Shown: positions 34,184 through 48,962, numbered from the stretch's first letter. The stretch: DNA of 64,000 bases from Streblospio benedicti (GCA_019095985.1 CM032662.1:34685263-34749262), one strand, 5' to 3'. A program made the numbers and translations. Notes: generated by a model from the letters alone, not told the origin.

Positions 34184-35437
34184 ACCAACAGTTCGTTCCT
34201 ATTATGATACATGTGCTATCAGAAGTGTATTAGTCCGACACCTATCATTGTCAGAACATGTTACGCACCTCACGTGCATGTGCGGTATAGGCCTAGATAG
34301 TGGCAATTCGCTTAGAACAATGATACTTGTTTTGTTTGTTTTTGTTTTTTAATTTGATCAATGAAAACTTGTTTTAATACCTAAAAACCATTGGCACATC
34401 TAGATGACGCGATCCACTCAGAAAAGTGATCACTTCGTAGAACTCTTAAGTATGTGACCTACAAAGAGGACATGCTCTATATGGCATTGCGTATATGAGA
34501 TAGTGCACATCTAAGAAGAAAAATAGTCCACATTCCAGCGCATATACAAATTTGCACCAGGCCCTATACTACGACTAGCTTTATGTGGATGTAACAAAAA
34601 TCTATCGCGCAGTCCGTCCATAAATCACTGCGCAGGCGCTAAAATTAGCGATAATTTGCGTGCTCTATATTCTAGTGGACCAGCTTAATTGTGCGCCACC
34701 TTCCGGCCAACATAATGGGAACCAGGTGAAATATGGCGACCGTCTGTTACTCTTTTTTGAAAGTGGGGTCCGCGGGTGCAGGCTCGAGTTGTCATTTTAA
34801 GTGAGAGTGGTCTAGAACAACGCCGAAATAAAATTTAGAAAATATGTATGTCTGATTTATCTGACTGTGGGCTAATGTAGTGATTGCAAATCAGTGATAA
34901 ACATAACTTATTTGATCGCTATCATAAACCATTTTACATTCACAGCTTAACGCTTTGAACTGTGAAGGAGATTGCCAAATAAAAAACTTATGGTGGTAGT
35001 TCACACTATATAACTTAAAAAAAAAACAATTTCTGGTAAAATGTAAGGAGTAAGTCTTATCTTGATAGTTTCGTTCGATAAGCAAGCAAACCCCGTGCAA
35101 AACAGGAGTTGATGTTTCTAACTGGCCTACAGAATTGTTCCTTTGAAAACAGTGACCGTGCCATTTGGCCATTTTGACGCACGTTAAAAAATAAGCAGAA
35201 CTTAATACAAAGTGGACTTCCGTTGTTTGATATTGTCCATTGCGACATAAAGTCTTCAGTCCATTCTGTGCAATCAAAGACACACTGTTTATTTAATATT
35301 CATCTCTTCTGAAATGCCACCATTTTGTGCCGTTCTCGTGGTTTCTTTTAAAGTTTACTAGTCGGGGGAATTTTTCTTTTAAACTCCAGCCTGATATTTA
35401 AGAGTGCAATGAATGCAGAATTTTGAACAAAACTGAG
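34184..35437. other. Intergenic, no gene supported
   Basis: A 130-codon minus-strand frame at 34891-35283 has no domain similarity, signal peptide or splice support; I regard it as chance or repeat-derived. Confidence 0.4.
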
Positions 35438-35624
35438 TGCAATAGAATCTCCGATTAAAACCACCCATATGAGACCATCTGAGTCTATTATAGGACCATT
35501 TTGCGCGCCCCAAAAGCCGTCATAAACAGACCACCATGAACTCCCACAAATAGACCATGTTTCTGTTGTGACAACTCGAAGACAATCTCGCCTCAGTGGT
35601 TTTGATACAGAGGTTCTACCGTAG
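35438..35624. mobile_element. pogo-like MITE
   Basis: The left end GCAATAGAATCTCCGATTAAAACCACC mirrors the right end GTGGTTTTGATACAGAGGTTCTACCGTA. The interior repeats AGACCA. Length about 187 bases. Confidence 0.65.
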
Positions 35625-37163
35625 GGGACAGTCATTTGCACTCCGGGTGCCAATTCACCAGTGTCCACATATAGATGTAATTGAAATAGAATTATTAAAA
35701 CATGCATAAAAGAATGTGAGATAAATTTGAGATCCAATCACAATATGTAGGAAAATAGGCCACGCAATAGAAGGTGTGAATATTTTAGTAGGCTCCTCAC
35801 CTAATATGACCACCAAAATGAGAACAAGAAAGAAGATGAGGGAGAACAAATGGAAACAACAAGATGACTGATGTGAGCTGTCGCCTGTATCAGAGAAGAG
35901 TTATGACCCTTGCTGGAGATAGTTATTACAGTTTCACGTTGAAAATGCAACGTGCAATATACACGTGAATAATGGTTATTTCATTGTAAATCACTGTGTC
36001 TCATGGGTTTATAACCAGCTGATGGTTTTATCGGAATTTGATGTATTTTATTACATAGTATATCAGGTGACAATGGCATAATTCTATGATGATTTGTGTT
36101 TTATTGTTACATTACAAAATAACTATGATGAAGATGATATGGTTTGCGTGAGGTCACACTATCCAAATATAGGAAGGGGGCTATTAGAATGGCTTGCTCG
36201 AGTGATGAGCATCAACGAACGAGTGCAGATAAATACAACACCATCACATAGATGTTGCTATCTAACACGGTCCTCGGCCAATCAAAAATGAGTATGTTGG
36301 ACAAACTGGATGAGAATGGTGATTGGGACAACTCAAGTCGCCAATTTGCCACATGTAATCATTTTTTTTTATTATTGACACAAACTATGTTTACTCTAAT
36401 CTGGAGAGAACTGCCAACCCGATGATCGAGACTGTAAGATGTGCTAAGCTCCCAAAGCTGAAGACGTCACATCACAGTGTGATCCGGAAAATCCACCAAA
36501 TCAGCCTCAATCCGATTGGACTAGACACGCGAACACGTGATTTTCCAGTTTATTACTCAGCTTCTAGCTGCAAATTGCACCCATACACCAGGATTTGCAA
36601 GACGGGGGGTAATCTTGTTATGCTGCAGTAATCATGATCATCAGCAGGAAGAAACTCTGCACCCGTACTTAGAAATAGAAACACGGGGAATCATTGTGCT
36701 TGTTTGTGTTTTGACACTCAAAAGTGTCGCTTTACAGCTTTTTATATCTATCAGCCTACACATTGGGATGTACGCCGAAAGCCAACGTGCCAAACGTAGG
36801 TGAACGTGACACGGAAGATGCTGGTGTAATAACATGGTGTAAAATTCTTTCTGTGAAACCCACGCAAAATTACACGAATTTACTGCTGGTTTTATTCGCT
36901 AAATATAATATTTGATAATCGCATTGAGTGTAGAGTATCAGCCAACATGACAATTCTCTATGCAGCGAAAACGGATTTCCTTATTTAACACAAAGTCTCA
37001 TGTTTCAATTGTATCTGACTTGTGCAGTTACAATAATGACAACACGTTTAGATCCAGTGGTGGTTATGCTCGACGTGGAGGTGATTTGATTTCTACCGTG
37101 TGTGATCATAGCGCACTATCATGATACTTGCCTATTGTCTCCATTATGAACATAGTCTAAAGA
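35625..37163. other. Intergenic, nothing recognised
   Basis: Short frames only; no exon-like signal. Confidence 0.45.
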
Positions 37164-37302
37164 TTGTAACCTCCAATTAAGACCATCTTGATAATAAGAC
37201 CACTTCTCGTGATGCTAAGCCTCCATATATAGCTACCATATAGAGACCACGTAGACACTATTGAGAGCAACTGGGGTGGTCTTAGAGGGGATCTACTGTG
37301 TA
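37164..37302. mobile_element. pogo-like MITE
   Basis: TGTAACCTCCAATTAAGACCATC at the left and GGTGGTCTTAGAGGGGATCTACTGTG at the right mirror each other, with internal AAGACCAC and AGAGACCAC words. Confidence 0.6.
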
Positions 37303-38004
37303 TGATTCTTTGCTCCGGATCACAATTGCATGTGAACTAATCTACTAATTAGCCCCCGGATGTTAGACCTCGCAGGGTACCATTGGTACAAACGGATTTC
37401 ATATCAAATCACTGCAGAAGGGGAACATGTCAGAAACACGTGGGCGATTCGTGATCTGTGATGTTTTACTGCAGTGTCAGTTTTGCCTCTGCAAATGTTA
37501 TGCGACTCCTACAGTGGCGTGTATTTTTATATCATACAATCGTGTGCGTGACCCTTGGCATAGGTTAGAATAACAACAAAATCGACTTCAGCTTACAATC
37601 TTTTATAAAGTGTGGTGGTTGGGGGCGGGGGTCAATTTTTGTGTTCGCAGGCTTACGTCCAATAAATACATTTGCGCGGTTTCCCTGGCAATTTGATGTC
37701 TATCAGAACGAACTACACTGTATGAGACGCAGGCTAAACATCCGAAACCTCACTAAACACGGGCCAGAGCTATTCTAAGTCTGTGCATACTATCAATTAT
37801 TAGATAGGACGAAAAGACGGACATTCACTACAAACGCGCAGGCCATACACAATCTGATATCGGTGTCATTGGTCGGCATGCTTTGTTCAATGTGTTGATT
37901 GTAATGATAGTTACGGCTCCTTGTTAGAGAATTCTAAAACCAAGTCAGCCATACGGAGTGATGACTTGCGTTGCTGTGGCAACCAAATGTCACCAGTCGC
38001 GGGA

Positions 38005-38399
38005 TCACGCCACGTTAGTCATTGCTGCTCTCGCGTCTTCTTTCATCTGTGACATCCACTCGCCAGATAACATGACGACCTGGGAGTAATCGGCATGCGA
38101 ACGCCCATGCTTGGCCAGACAGCCACAACCGGCAGTGCAGATAATTTTGACAGTACTTTGTGTGTATGTGTGACTACCGCATGTAAAAACGTAAGGCTTG
38201 ACGTGCTGGTTATAAGTATTGGCTCTGTACTGCCTAGCTACGGTCAGGCAACTGTTTGATTGACCGCATAGAACGTTTGGAATGCCACGTTCGCAACACT
38301 GAACACTCACGGATCCCCACGACGGTCTCATTGAGTAGTAGGCAATAGGGAGGTAGTAGCGAGGCAGTAGAGAAGCGTTACTGCCGGTTGTGCCCTAGG
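38005..38399 (-). repeat. Diverged repeat with open minus-strand frame (second copy at 1012-1322)
   Basis: On the minus strand the two loci share, in order, GCACAACCGGCAGTA-type DNA, a TGCGGTCAAT word and a peptide-level match (ADYSQVVMLS here, AHYTELVMLS at 1.03 kb). Here the frame is Cys-rich (TCGSHTYTQSTVKIICTAGC) and 108 codons long. It is most simply an old dispersed repeat. A decayed exon family is the alternative. No splice sites or known domain support a gene. Confidence 0.35.
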
Positions 38400-38919
38400 C
38401 TTTAGAGCTTTCAAAAGTCAGCTCTATGGGGGATGTGAAAAAAAATGAAACGTGAAAACAAGGCAGCACACTCTCACTGCCGTCCACCCCTACCCCCACC
38501 TCCCTTCTATAAATCTGCCTACGAGAAATACTGTCATCACACTGCGTCTAATCGTATACTCCAATATTTTTTCGTGCTGAGAATAAGAAACTAGATTGAG
38601 TAAACCATATGTGTCTCACAAAAGTCTCCGAACACGAGATTTGACTAGGGCTGATAAGAGCAAATTGCTATTGTATGGTCCGCCCACAGCCATTGCAAGG
38701 GGATTATGATTGTAGACAGACTTTCGCTTTGCCCCCAAAGCTATTGGCTTCAACACTGAAATGTCTTCTTTTTTCCCTTCTCTGTGGCGTGTCCATATGC
38801 CATAATCAGCAATTCGGGCACATAAACAATAAGGCAATTTTTGCAGTCTCATTTCGGTATAAAAACAATGGGAAACGCAGTAAAGACACCACTGCACCTT
38901 TGGGATCAAGTCAGGCTAG

Positions 38920-38957
38920 CTTCCACCAGAGTCTTGATAGAGAGGTTCTACTGTACA
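38920..38957. mobile_element. pogo-like MITE right end
   Basis: CAGAGTCTTGATAGAGAGGTTCTACTGTAC is a near-perfect right end of the CAGTAGAACCTC family. The matching left end is not obvious. Confidence 0.5.
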
Positions 38958-39544
38958 ATTTTGTTGTTTGTGTCTGTTCCTCTTTCCTCTGTGGGAGCAA
39001 TATTTACTGCCTTTGAGGCGGTGCTGCCTACAGCTGATGCCCAGTTTTAAGTCAATACAAAGTCACTTTTTAGGGTGAGAAGGGTGAATGTTTCTGTCAC
39101 TTTTTAAGGTGAGAAAGGCGCGTGTTTCTTCAGATGCTGCCCAATTCCATCTGTATGCAAAGTGCGTCTGTCTGGCGTGTGATGGGTTGAGGAATGTTCA
39201 CAGAAATCACGCCAAAGCTTCTACCACTCGTAGACTGATACATGTACAATAGACATTGTGGTCAGTGTTCGGTGATTATATGCTGTGTTTGCATGTGTAA
39301 CAAGTATCAGTTGTTTGCTTTCTTGTATTGTACACGTTATGATTCTTCAACGTTACACATATGTATGGGAGGCCCATATGTCAGCAAACAAAAACCTACA
39401 CCGAAAACAAAAATTCTGTTAAGTCATGTTGTTTTTAAACGTGCAGTGCAATTTGCAGTAATGAACTTAGATCTTCGTGAGCATTTTGTTTTTATTAAAG
39501 TAACTACACCTATTGATCGCAGTATTCTAGCAGGCGAGCCCCAC

Positions 39545-39668
39545 AGGCAGCTTTCCCACCAAATACTTAATGTTCGTAGGGTTTTTGGCATGTCCGCCAT
39601 TGATCGCGCGTACAAAACCCATGAACTTCCTAAGTGCGCCCCCCCCCCCTTCTGAAAACCTGGATCTT
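39545..39668 (+). mobile_element. CATAGG-type MITE, truncated copy
   Basis: The right half (TTTTTGGCATGTCCGCCATTGATCGCGCGTAC, a C9-10 run, GAAAACCTGGATCTTA) matches the family; the left end is reduced to CAGGCAGCTTTCCCACCAAA. Confidence 0.55.
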
Positions 39669-40044
39669 ACAGTGAGCCTTAATGTATTGTGAAACGCTGA
39701 TCTACCAAGTGCTGCTAGCGTGTGACTTTCCCAGCAAACAGCAGCTAGTGCGGGCACATTGTACTGCTATTTAACTTGGACGTTTCATGAGAACATTACA
39801 AACGCGGGTCCGGATGGCTCGATGTGTTTGTCTGACGGTGGGAGCAATCTAATGATTCATGAACAATGATTACAAAAGCCAAAACTTGCAGCGTAGAAAC
39901 AGCCCCCAATCTATAAGGGCTATTTGCCGTACGGCTGTGCTCATATATAATATCCCTGCGGTGTTTAATTAGCAAACTGTTGTGTATGGATTTACGTGTG
40001 TGTTAGAAGGCCAGGCAGGCCATGCACTTCCATTACGATTACCC

Positions 40045-40188
40045 AGAAAGAGAACATCTTCATAAAGAAAACCACAATTGCGATTCCGAGCCTTCATAAA
40101 GAGACCACCATACCATGAATATCCATAAAGAACCCAGACTTCTTAAGGCCAGACTCAGGTGGTCTTGATAGAGAGGTTCTGCTGCATC
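40045..40188. mobile_element. pogo-like MITE
   Basis: Repeated CATAAAGAGACCACC words and the right end GGTGGTCTTGATAGAGAGGTTCTGCTGCA identify the family; the left end is weak. Confidence 0.6.
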
Positions 40189-40412
40189 TGCTCACCCTCA
40201 TACATCGTCCTACTAACAGCTCGGCCATGCTGCGTCTGCCTTTTGAAGTATTACGATCTGACGCCGTCAGGAGATTAAAGGTTTCACGCCAACAAGGCGT
40301 GGACGAATGAATGTCACGTCCGAGAATACCCGTCAACACAGCACCCCAACACCTCATGAATAAAACACTAGGAAATATAAGCTTTTTGATATTTTACACG
40401 TTTAGTAGACCC

Positions 40413-40603
40413 GAGAGTAGAACCTCCAATCAAAGCTACCTCTCAAAGTTATCTCTACAATGAGACCGTTTCTCGTGCTCCCAAGAGTCCCAACCCTTCA
40501 TAATAAGACCACCATGAACCATTGAATCTCCATACAGAAACCATCATTCAGACCACTAGAGGCTATATCCACCGTTGGTCTTAACGGAGAGGTCCTAATG
40601 TAT
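40413..40603. mobile_element. pogo-like MITE
   Basis: The left end GAGTAGAACCTCCAATCAAAGC mirrors the right end GGTCTTAACGGAGAGGTCCTAATGTA, with internal AAGACCACC. Length about 190 bases. It lies 225 bases from the previous copy. Confidence 0.65.
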
Positions 40604-40689
40604 GCCCCTCACCTAAATCGACTGGCGTGCCCTGATCATAAATTTTGAAGGGGAGCCAGTAAATTGTCTTATTAATGGCCTGTTCTCGT

Positions 40690-40900
40690 GTCTAGCGTAG
40701 CCATATACCAACAAGTCATTAGCCATGGCGTAGAAGCCTGCTGCTGCGCCGGGCTGTAAGCTGCTTCCCGTGGGCAGTATATACCTGTTTGGTATTGTTC
40801 ATTTACATGCCAACAATACAACTATATTAGCACTGGGACAAGCCGCCGTGTTGTATGGAATGCTGATAGTTTTTGCCCGTGGCCAGAATCGAAGATGAGC
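40690..40900. promoter_or_regulatory. Candidate non-coding regulatory islet
   Basis: GC-balanced, repeat-free block with AAGTCATTAGCCATGGCG, CTGCTGCTGCGCCGGGC and TGGTATTGTTCATTTACATG (forkhead- and octamer-like words). Inferred only from composition and word content. Confidence 0.2.
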
Positions 40901-41674
40901 CGTTTGGAGTAACAATGGATGAATGGGTTTTGCTTCAAGTAAAGTACACGTCCACAATGAATACATAGTGTAGCAGCATTATGTAGCATTCAGGGGTATT
41001 CAGCAGCATTCAGAAGCAAGACAAAGAAGTAGAAGAAAATGTTGAGAAGAAAAAGAGGAAGGGGAAGAAGAGGAAGAAAAGTAAGACGAATATTTGCATT
41101 GGCTCATATGACCGGTATCCCTCACCAGGCTGACCTGTCTATAATTTAAAACAAATACAAGCAAGACGATGACCGCAATGCTTTCCCATGCTAAGGTCAA
41201 CGTTTGTAGATTTATATATTACTGATTAAAAATCCAAAAATCCATAGCATTTCAATCTTGAAGTTTACATATGCTCTACATGACTTGTGATGTTATTGTA
41301 AATAAGTATGTTCACTTAGCTTTACGAAAAATCTTCTTATAAACTCAAAATAGATAGTTATCTGATCATGGTTATTTGACTGTTACATCAGTGAACACTA
41401 GAATAGTAATTAACCAGCAGAGGACAGCACTGAATATTTCCAGTTATTTTGATTTCCTACCTGCCGTGCTTCTTGACATAGTATTATGATTTTTTTCTGG
41501 CGCTACCAAAGTTAAGATTTTTATTTGGTTTGATTCTATTTCATATACAAAATATTTTATATAGAAATTTGATATATTTGAGTTTATCTGCTCTTCAAGT
41601 TCAACTTAACAGGTCAATGTGTTTTTAAATATATTCTTATCGTCGTCTCGCCTGTATCAAAGATAACATGACTG

Positions 41675-41732
41675 TATAATACAACACCTGCTCAGGTCTC
41701 AGCCGTTTCACTGCTGCTAATTTCATTTGCAT
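41675..41732 (+). promoter_or_regulatory. Possible C1q-gene core promoter
   Basis: A TATAAT box-like word (41675-41680) about 100 bases before the start codon and an ATTTGCAT octamer (41725-41732) precede the C1q gene. The spacing fits a short 5' UTR, but the start site is not visible from sequence alone. Confidence 0.3.
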
Positions 41733-41777
41733 TTAAGTGTGAATGAAAGTTGATTAATTCAACTTTCCATCTTTACC

Positions 41778-43705
<1,928 letters not shown>

Positions 43706-43916
43706 GAGACATGATTAAAAACGATTATGAGCAACGTTCAATGATTAAACTATTGATGAAAAGTCATCAAGATAATTAAAGATTCTAGATATATTTGTTT
43801 GCTTATTTGGGAATGTAGAAAAGGTTGGACCAGATGTGCACCTCACAATTAGCACATATTAACACATATTTTCTTGCATATAACAGTGTCTAAAAATATA
43901 TGTCATTCACAAACAC

Positions 43917-44116
43917 TGCAACAAAAACAACAAAAACAACAACAACAAAAACAACAACAACAAAAACAAAAACAAAAACCAGCAACAACAACAGCAGCAG
44001 CAACAGCAGCAGCAGCAACAACAACAACAACAACCAGCAACAACAACAACCAGCTACAACAATAACAACAACAGCAGCAGCAGCAGAAGCAGCAGCAGCA
44101 GAAGCAACAACAACAA
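43917..44116 (+). repeat. (CAA/CAG)n microsatellite
   Basis: Imperfect trinucleotide tract of CAA, AAC and CAG. It abuts the repeat at 44117-44280. Open frames in it are artefacts. Confidence 0.95.
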
Positions 44117-44280
44117 GATTGCATTGTATGAGCCATGAAAAGACATACATTATTGCGAATTGGGTACAACACGCAATGCTGCGTGTACCGCTTTTCCGAG
44201 GCTGCTTTCCATATACCAATGTACATGCACATGAAATGTCAATTCCTAACAACCTCGTCTTTTGAAATTTCCATATTAAT
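44117..44280 (-). mobile_element. SINE/MITE-like repeat (copy A), microsatellite-flanked
   Basis: On the minus strand it reads TTAATATGGAAATTTCAAAAGAC..GGTTGTTAGGAATTGACAT..AAAGCGGTACACGCAGCATTGC..TTTTCATGGCTCATACAATGCAAT. About 85% of this is matched by 55737-55902 on the plus strand. Its minus-strand 3' end passes straight into the TTG/CTG form of the adjacent microsatellite, as in retroposons with simple-repeat tails. Confidence 0.7.
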
Positions 44281-44284
44281 GCTT

Positions 44285-45215
44285 TTTGGGAAGAGATATT
44301 GTTTCAATTAAATTTGGTATGCATTCATCAGCATTTCTATGTAGGTGTTATATGCAGCAATATAGGGTAACAGAGCTTAACCTATCTAATTTGATGGAGT
44401 TCTCTCAAACTCCATTTACTCCCACCCAAAATAGATATCATTAGAAAAGAAATGCGTTAATTTTGCCATAAGTATTGGGATCAAGTATAATTAGGTCTGT
44501 GCTGCTGCTGTATATAGACGACCCTTCTGATGTCGACATGGCTACGGAGATTGTGTAGACGGTAATAATTTTTTACGCGGTAGTAATGGCAGGTAATGCT
44601 GCGGCCACACATTCCCGAGAGTGGAGGCCGAGCTAGTCGCGTTATTTTGTACACTGGAACCTGTCTGGTGTGGACACCTTCAGAAGAACTGAAAGGTGCC
44701 CGCATACGACAGATTGCATTAAATGTGAGCCAAACTTTATTTGTGATGTATAGGGAAAATGGAAAGCGTTTTAGATAGATATCTTATAATATCAAAATGT
44801 CTCCGCGTCTAAAAAACGTGTTATAGGTGTTGCTAGTACCGGAAGTCAGCTGCGCCAAGTTTGTCTGCATGTGAGTATGTTTCGTGATATTTTATCATTG
44901 ATGCACATACACAAATGTCATTTGCGAGACAGTGCAACCCACCACTGTATTAGGCTACCCACCTGCAGTCACATTAATTATCTAAGAAACACTGCAAACT
45001 GTCCCAGATCCATCCTCTTTGCAAACTGCACACAGTGCCTAATAGCTGCACTTCCACATATACCCCCCTCGCTGATAGATATTATCTCCATATTGTCCAT
45101 GTTCCCGATTGTACGAGACAAATTAGAAGAGCGCAGTTTGTTTGTTTGTTTGTTTGTTTGTTTGTTTTTGTTTTTGTTTTATATATGAGGCCGAGTGACC
45201 TATATGTGTAAATTA
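44285..45215. other. Intergenic, no gene seen
   Basis: Short frames only. A (GTTT)n tract is present at 45138-45178. Confidence 0.5.
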
Positions 45216-45284
45216 CAAAATGAGTGTGAAGTTGCCAACAGATATTTGCGTGTTTACACCACCCCTGTTTACGCCATCACCATC

Positions 45285-45490
45285 ATCATCTGCAGCAACA
45301 ACTTGGCGGCGCCAACGACACAGCTATAAGCCATTTGCGGCGACGGCGGCGTCTTGTGGAGCCACTACCACTTCACGGTCTCCGAGGACGCGGCGGCGGC
45401 GGCCACTTGATGGAGGAGGCACGTGCACTCCGGGGACAAGGATCAAACGGAGGCGTGAACTCGCGCGGCAGTGGCGGCGCGCAGCCTAGA
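45285..45490. promoter_or_regulatory. CpG-rich island, possible promoter or unrecognised exon
   Basis: It is rich in CGG/GGC words and CpG, unlike the AT-rich flanks. All three plus frames are partly open, and one runs through QQLGGANDTAISHLRRRRR to GGAQPRT before a GTTTTA. None resembles a known domain. The block lies upstream of a signal-peptide exon, so a CpG-island promoter or 5' UTR is the simplest reading. Confidence 0.3.
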
Positions 45491-45655
45491 ACAGGTTTTA
45501 GAGTCAGACGGTCACGAATATTGATATTGATATTGAAGTCCGGTCTGTCAATCCAGCTTAGTTCATCACTTGAAAGCGTGTATTTGGAATATATACACCT
45601 GCTAAATACACGATCATGACAGCATAAATGCCACTTGTCATATAGTTGTGGTTTT

Positions 45656-45972
<317 letters not shown>

Positions 45973-46109
45973 GACACCTCGTTACGTTTCACATCGCCTC
46001 TTTGTCATCATACTCGTGTTTGAAAAGGGCAGAATAAGCTCCACGCAGTCACCGTGTACCGCAGGTTAATAACTTCGGGGTGGACATTCATGACTGTCCG
46101 ACAAGGGGC

Positions 46110-46437
46110 TGACCACCAAGAGTCTACGCCTCGGCAGAGTGGTCTGTGCTCGGCGCGGCACCGCTCGGTGGCCGGCCGCCTCGAGGAGGCCGTGTCGGCG
46201 GCCGAGGAGGAGCCTGTAGCTGCTGCCACACACTTGGTTCACGTCGCCGGCTTATTTAAATGGATCCCTAGGGTGGTGGCTGCTACACACCGGATATTGC
46301 GCAATAAGGCGGTGGCGCTCCAAGTGTTAAAACAGCGGGATCATTACTTGTAGCCACGCTTGTGTTTTTTTGTAAACAGTTATTAACGAGCACTCGATGC
46401 TGTGAGGAGTAGCTGGATACAGGGAAACGCGTGGATA
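46110..46437 (+). promoter_or_regulatory. CpG-rich 5' flank/5' UTR of a secreted-protein gene
   Basis: GC-rich sequence with GGCCGGCCGCCTCGAGGAGG and a TTATTTAAAT TATA-like word at about 46252, directly before the signal-peptide exon. An open frame (RLEEAVSAAEEEPVAAATH.. to a stop at 46353) might be an upstream ORF or the end of another gene, but no domain is recognised. Confidence 0.35.
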
Positions 46438-46474
46438 ATGAGAGTTTTACTGGGCCTAGCCTTAGTGGCAGTTG
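46438..46474 (+). CDS. First coding exon of a secreted protein (signal peptide only)
   Basis: ATG followed by RVLLGLALVAV, a short hydrophobic stretch typical of a signal peptide core, ends at a consensus donor G/GTAAGT in phase 1. Signal-peptide exons ending in phase 1 are the norm for modular secreted proteins. No downstream exon was recognised in the remaining 17 kb, so intron 1 may be very long, the next exons may be small, or this may be a chance match. Confidence 0.45.
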
Positions 46475-46479
46475 GTAAG

Positions 46480-48170
46480 TAGCAACATGTAATATATGTG
46501 TATGTGTTTGTGTGCACATACCAGAGAGATGTTAACTTTTTTTGCTAAGTGTGAGATTGCGAGATTGCCCTCCTGAGCTGACGTTTCTTCTCAAGTTTTC
46601 TAATGTGTTTGTCCCAATTGGAAACTTAGGGATGTAGAACCTGTCTTCAGCTATGTCAATATAGTGGTAGGAGCTTGCTTGGTATAGAGAGCAGAGAGGG
46701 AGAATGGAATTTATCTTCTCAAGTTTCATTTCTTTATAGTTCCAGGGAAAGCAAACTCTGACGTTTAAACGAACTCAATGAACTTGTTAGATGTGTACAG
46801 ATACGTGTTATGCATGATATATGTGCACATATACACGATGTGTTATGAACAAGTAAATCAACAAATAGAGTAGACCTATATTTGTTCCAAGACACCTTCT
46901 AAGGCTGATTAATCGTGACATGATGTCAATGGTGTGTTCCTCCACGAGGGTGTTGTCATCTTATTGCATTAATCTGATTTCTGCCAGGCATATAATGTTG
47001 CCACCTTTACTCAGTGTCAAGAGACAAGGGGGTTGTGGAGTCCACGTTCTAACGACGTGTCAGAAGGCGCGTTGGCTGTCAGATTTGCGTCTCTGCTCAT
47101 ATGACCGTCAGCTCTTCTCAGATTTAAACATGAGGTTTTAAGTGCTGGCGGGGCGCGAGTCATAAGACTTCTATAACAAAGGGAAGCAAATTTAGGATCC
47201 ATAAGTTATTCACGTGCTCGCATTATGTGGATTCCCCCCGGTGCTCTTTCATCGTTCTTGTAGGATTATATCGAAGGTTATCGGACTTGACTTTTAGAAG
47301 ACTCCATGGGCGAGGCGGTACTTGCGAGTCGCGTCAATTAGCTTGAATGGGCTTGAATTCATGTCAAACAGACATGCAATAGATTTGTTTCCATTTTAAC
47401 TGACATCATTGTTAGGTGAATCTATAGAGACCATGTATACATCTGAATTCATTTTTCATGTGCACGTCATAGAAAACAATGTAACTACACTAGTTATTAT
47501 AATACTATGTTAGCAGAATTGAACGCAATAGCATAAATCATTTCAGCTATTGAACGTACATGCCTCCTTTCATCTAGAGAAATGCTGTTGGTGATGGTGG
47601 AAATGGCTAATTGGTAATATGTGTTTAGCCGTAGCAATGCCACTTGTATAATTCGCCTGATCAAGCTGACTGCCTGAAAGTAAGTCAAGTTAGTATTGAT
47701 CTTGCAATATCCTGCAGAATTTCTGAATACGGGTTTTCTTCTTGGACTGTTGACTGTAAAATTCTGACAGGCACAGCTATTTCACCACCCTGTCATACAA
47801 TGTGAAAGATGAATAGCGTGGGCACAATAAGCAGGATACCAATGCTGACTTTTAAGTGGTCGTGACGTACTCCACCAGTCTACCAAATGTAGAGTAATTT
47901 AAACCTCACTTAATTAGACACCCTAGCCTATTTACGAGTTAGAAAAGTCAAACCATTGATGAAGCATTTTACAAACGGCATAACAAATTGAGGGATGTTT
48001 TCAAAACTATGATGTTCTAGTTGTCTATTTTAGGTGTCTTCGTGGAGACCTAGTAAGTGTATACTGTCGGTACCATTCCAACTGAGCTTGCAGTTCACCG
48101 AAGCAACAGTAGCCCTGAGGCCTAGGGGCACTTACTTGGGGATGTAGGTAGGGAACTGCCTCTGTGACCT
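46480..48170. other. Intergenic or intronic, no gene seen
   Basis: A 65-codon minus-strand frame at 46532-46729 reads protein-like (EDRFYIPKFPIGTNTLENL) but has no recognised family. The CTTGAGAAG word occurs twice in it, which suggests repeat DNA. Confidence 0.4.
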
Positions 48171-48179
48171 CAGAATTCT

Positions 48180-48600
48180 GGCCCTGTCACAAACCGCCTT
48201 AATACTGAAAAAGCTACCCCCTTCCAATTTTGGCTACCTCAAAAACTTGATTCCAATATTACCTATCTCAAAATAGAGTCAGTCCCAATATCACTGCCAT
48301 GGATTGCACCCTGTCTCAATGTAGTGTTTACAATCATAGAAAAAGATACAATCAATGTGTATGCTGTATGTTAATCAATAATAAATAGAAATACTATATA
48401 TCAATTGACTGTGCATCAAAGTAAACATCTGAGCAAACATAAACCAAACTTTGTCATTAACAGCAGTTCATAAACCAGACCCTGTTACAAACAATGATAG
48501 GCCTATATAAAAACAGAAGCTGTCGCAAACAATGGTACATAAAATTCGACCCTGTCACAAACACGGGTACATAAAAACATACCGTGTCCCAATATAGCAT
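48180..48600 (+). repeat. Degenerate tandem repeat (CCCTGTCACAAAC..)
   Basis: Words like CCCTGTCACAAACAATGGTACATAAAA recur at intervals of about 50-60 bases (48184, 48479, 48523, 48553, 48588) with heavy divergence. Confidence 0.5.
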
Positions 48601-48962
48601 GCTCAGAACACATACACTCTTAGCGTAACTCGACTACTCCCAGGCCCCACTCCCAAACCCCTCCCCTAGCCGCCTCTCCCGCACTAGTGGCGTGCAGTCA
48701 TTAGCTCCTCGTGTTGTTCTTCATACACAACCCAATTAGAGAACACGTAACACCACATTTTCCCCCTAAATGAGCTTTTAAAACAACTTTGTGGAGCTTC
48801 TTAATGTGCCGTTTTTCCACCGTGTAGGTCTTTAGGCGTTCTTTGTGCCCACGTTAACGGCGTGTGGGGAAATAAACCGTGTATGTAGTTGAATTAGCAG
48901 TATAAATTACAGCCACACATCCGTAGCTAACAAACACCCGGGGGCTTCAAGACGAGTTTAGT

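Noticed and set aside
34891-35283. 130-codon minus-strand frame as a gene
   Set aside because: AT-rich, no family similarity, no exon borders.
43874-44265. Gln/Asn/Thr-rich low-complexity protein
   Set aside because: Frame arises from the CAA/CAG microsatellite and the adjacent repeat.
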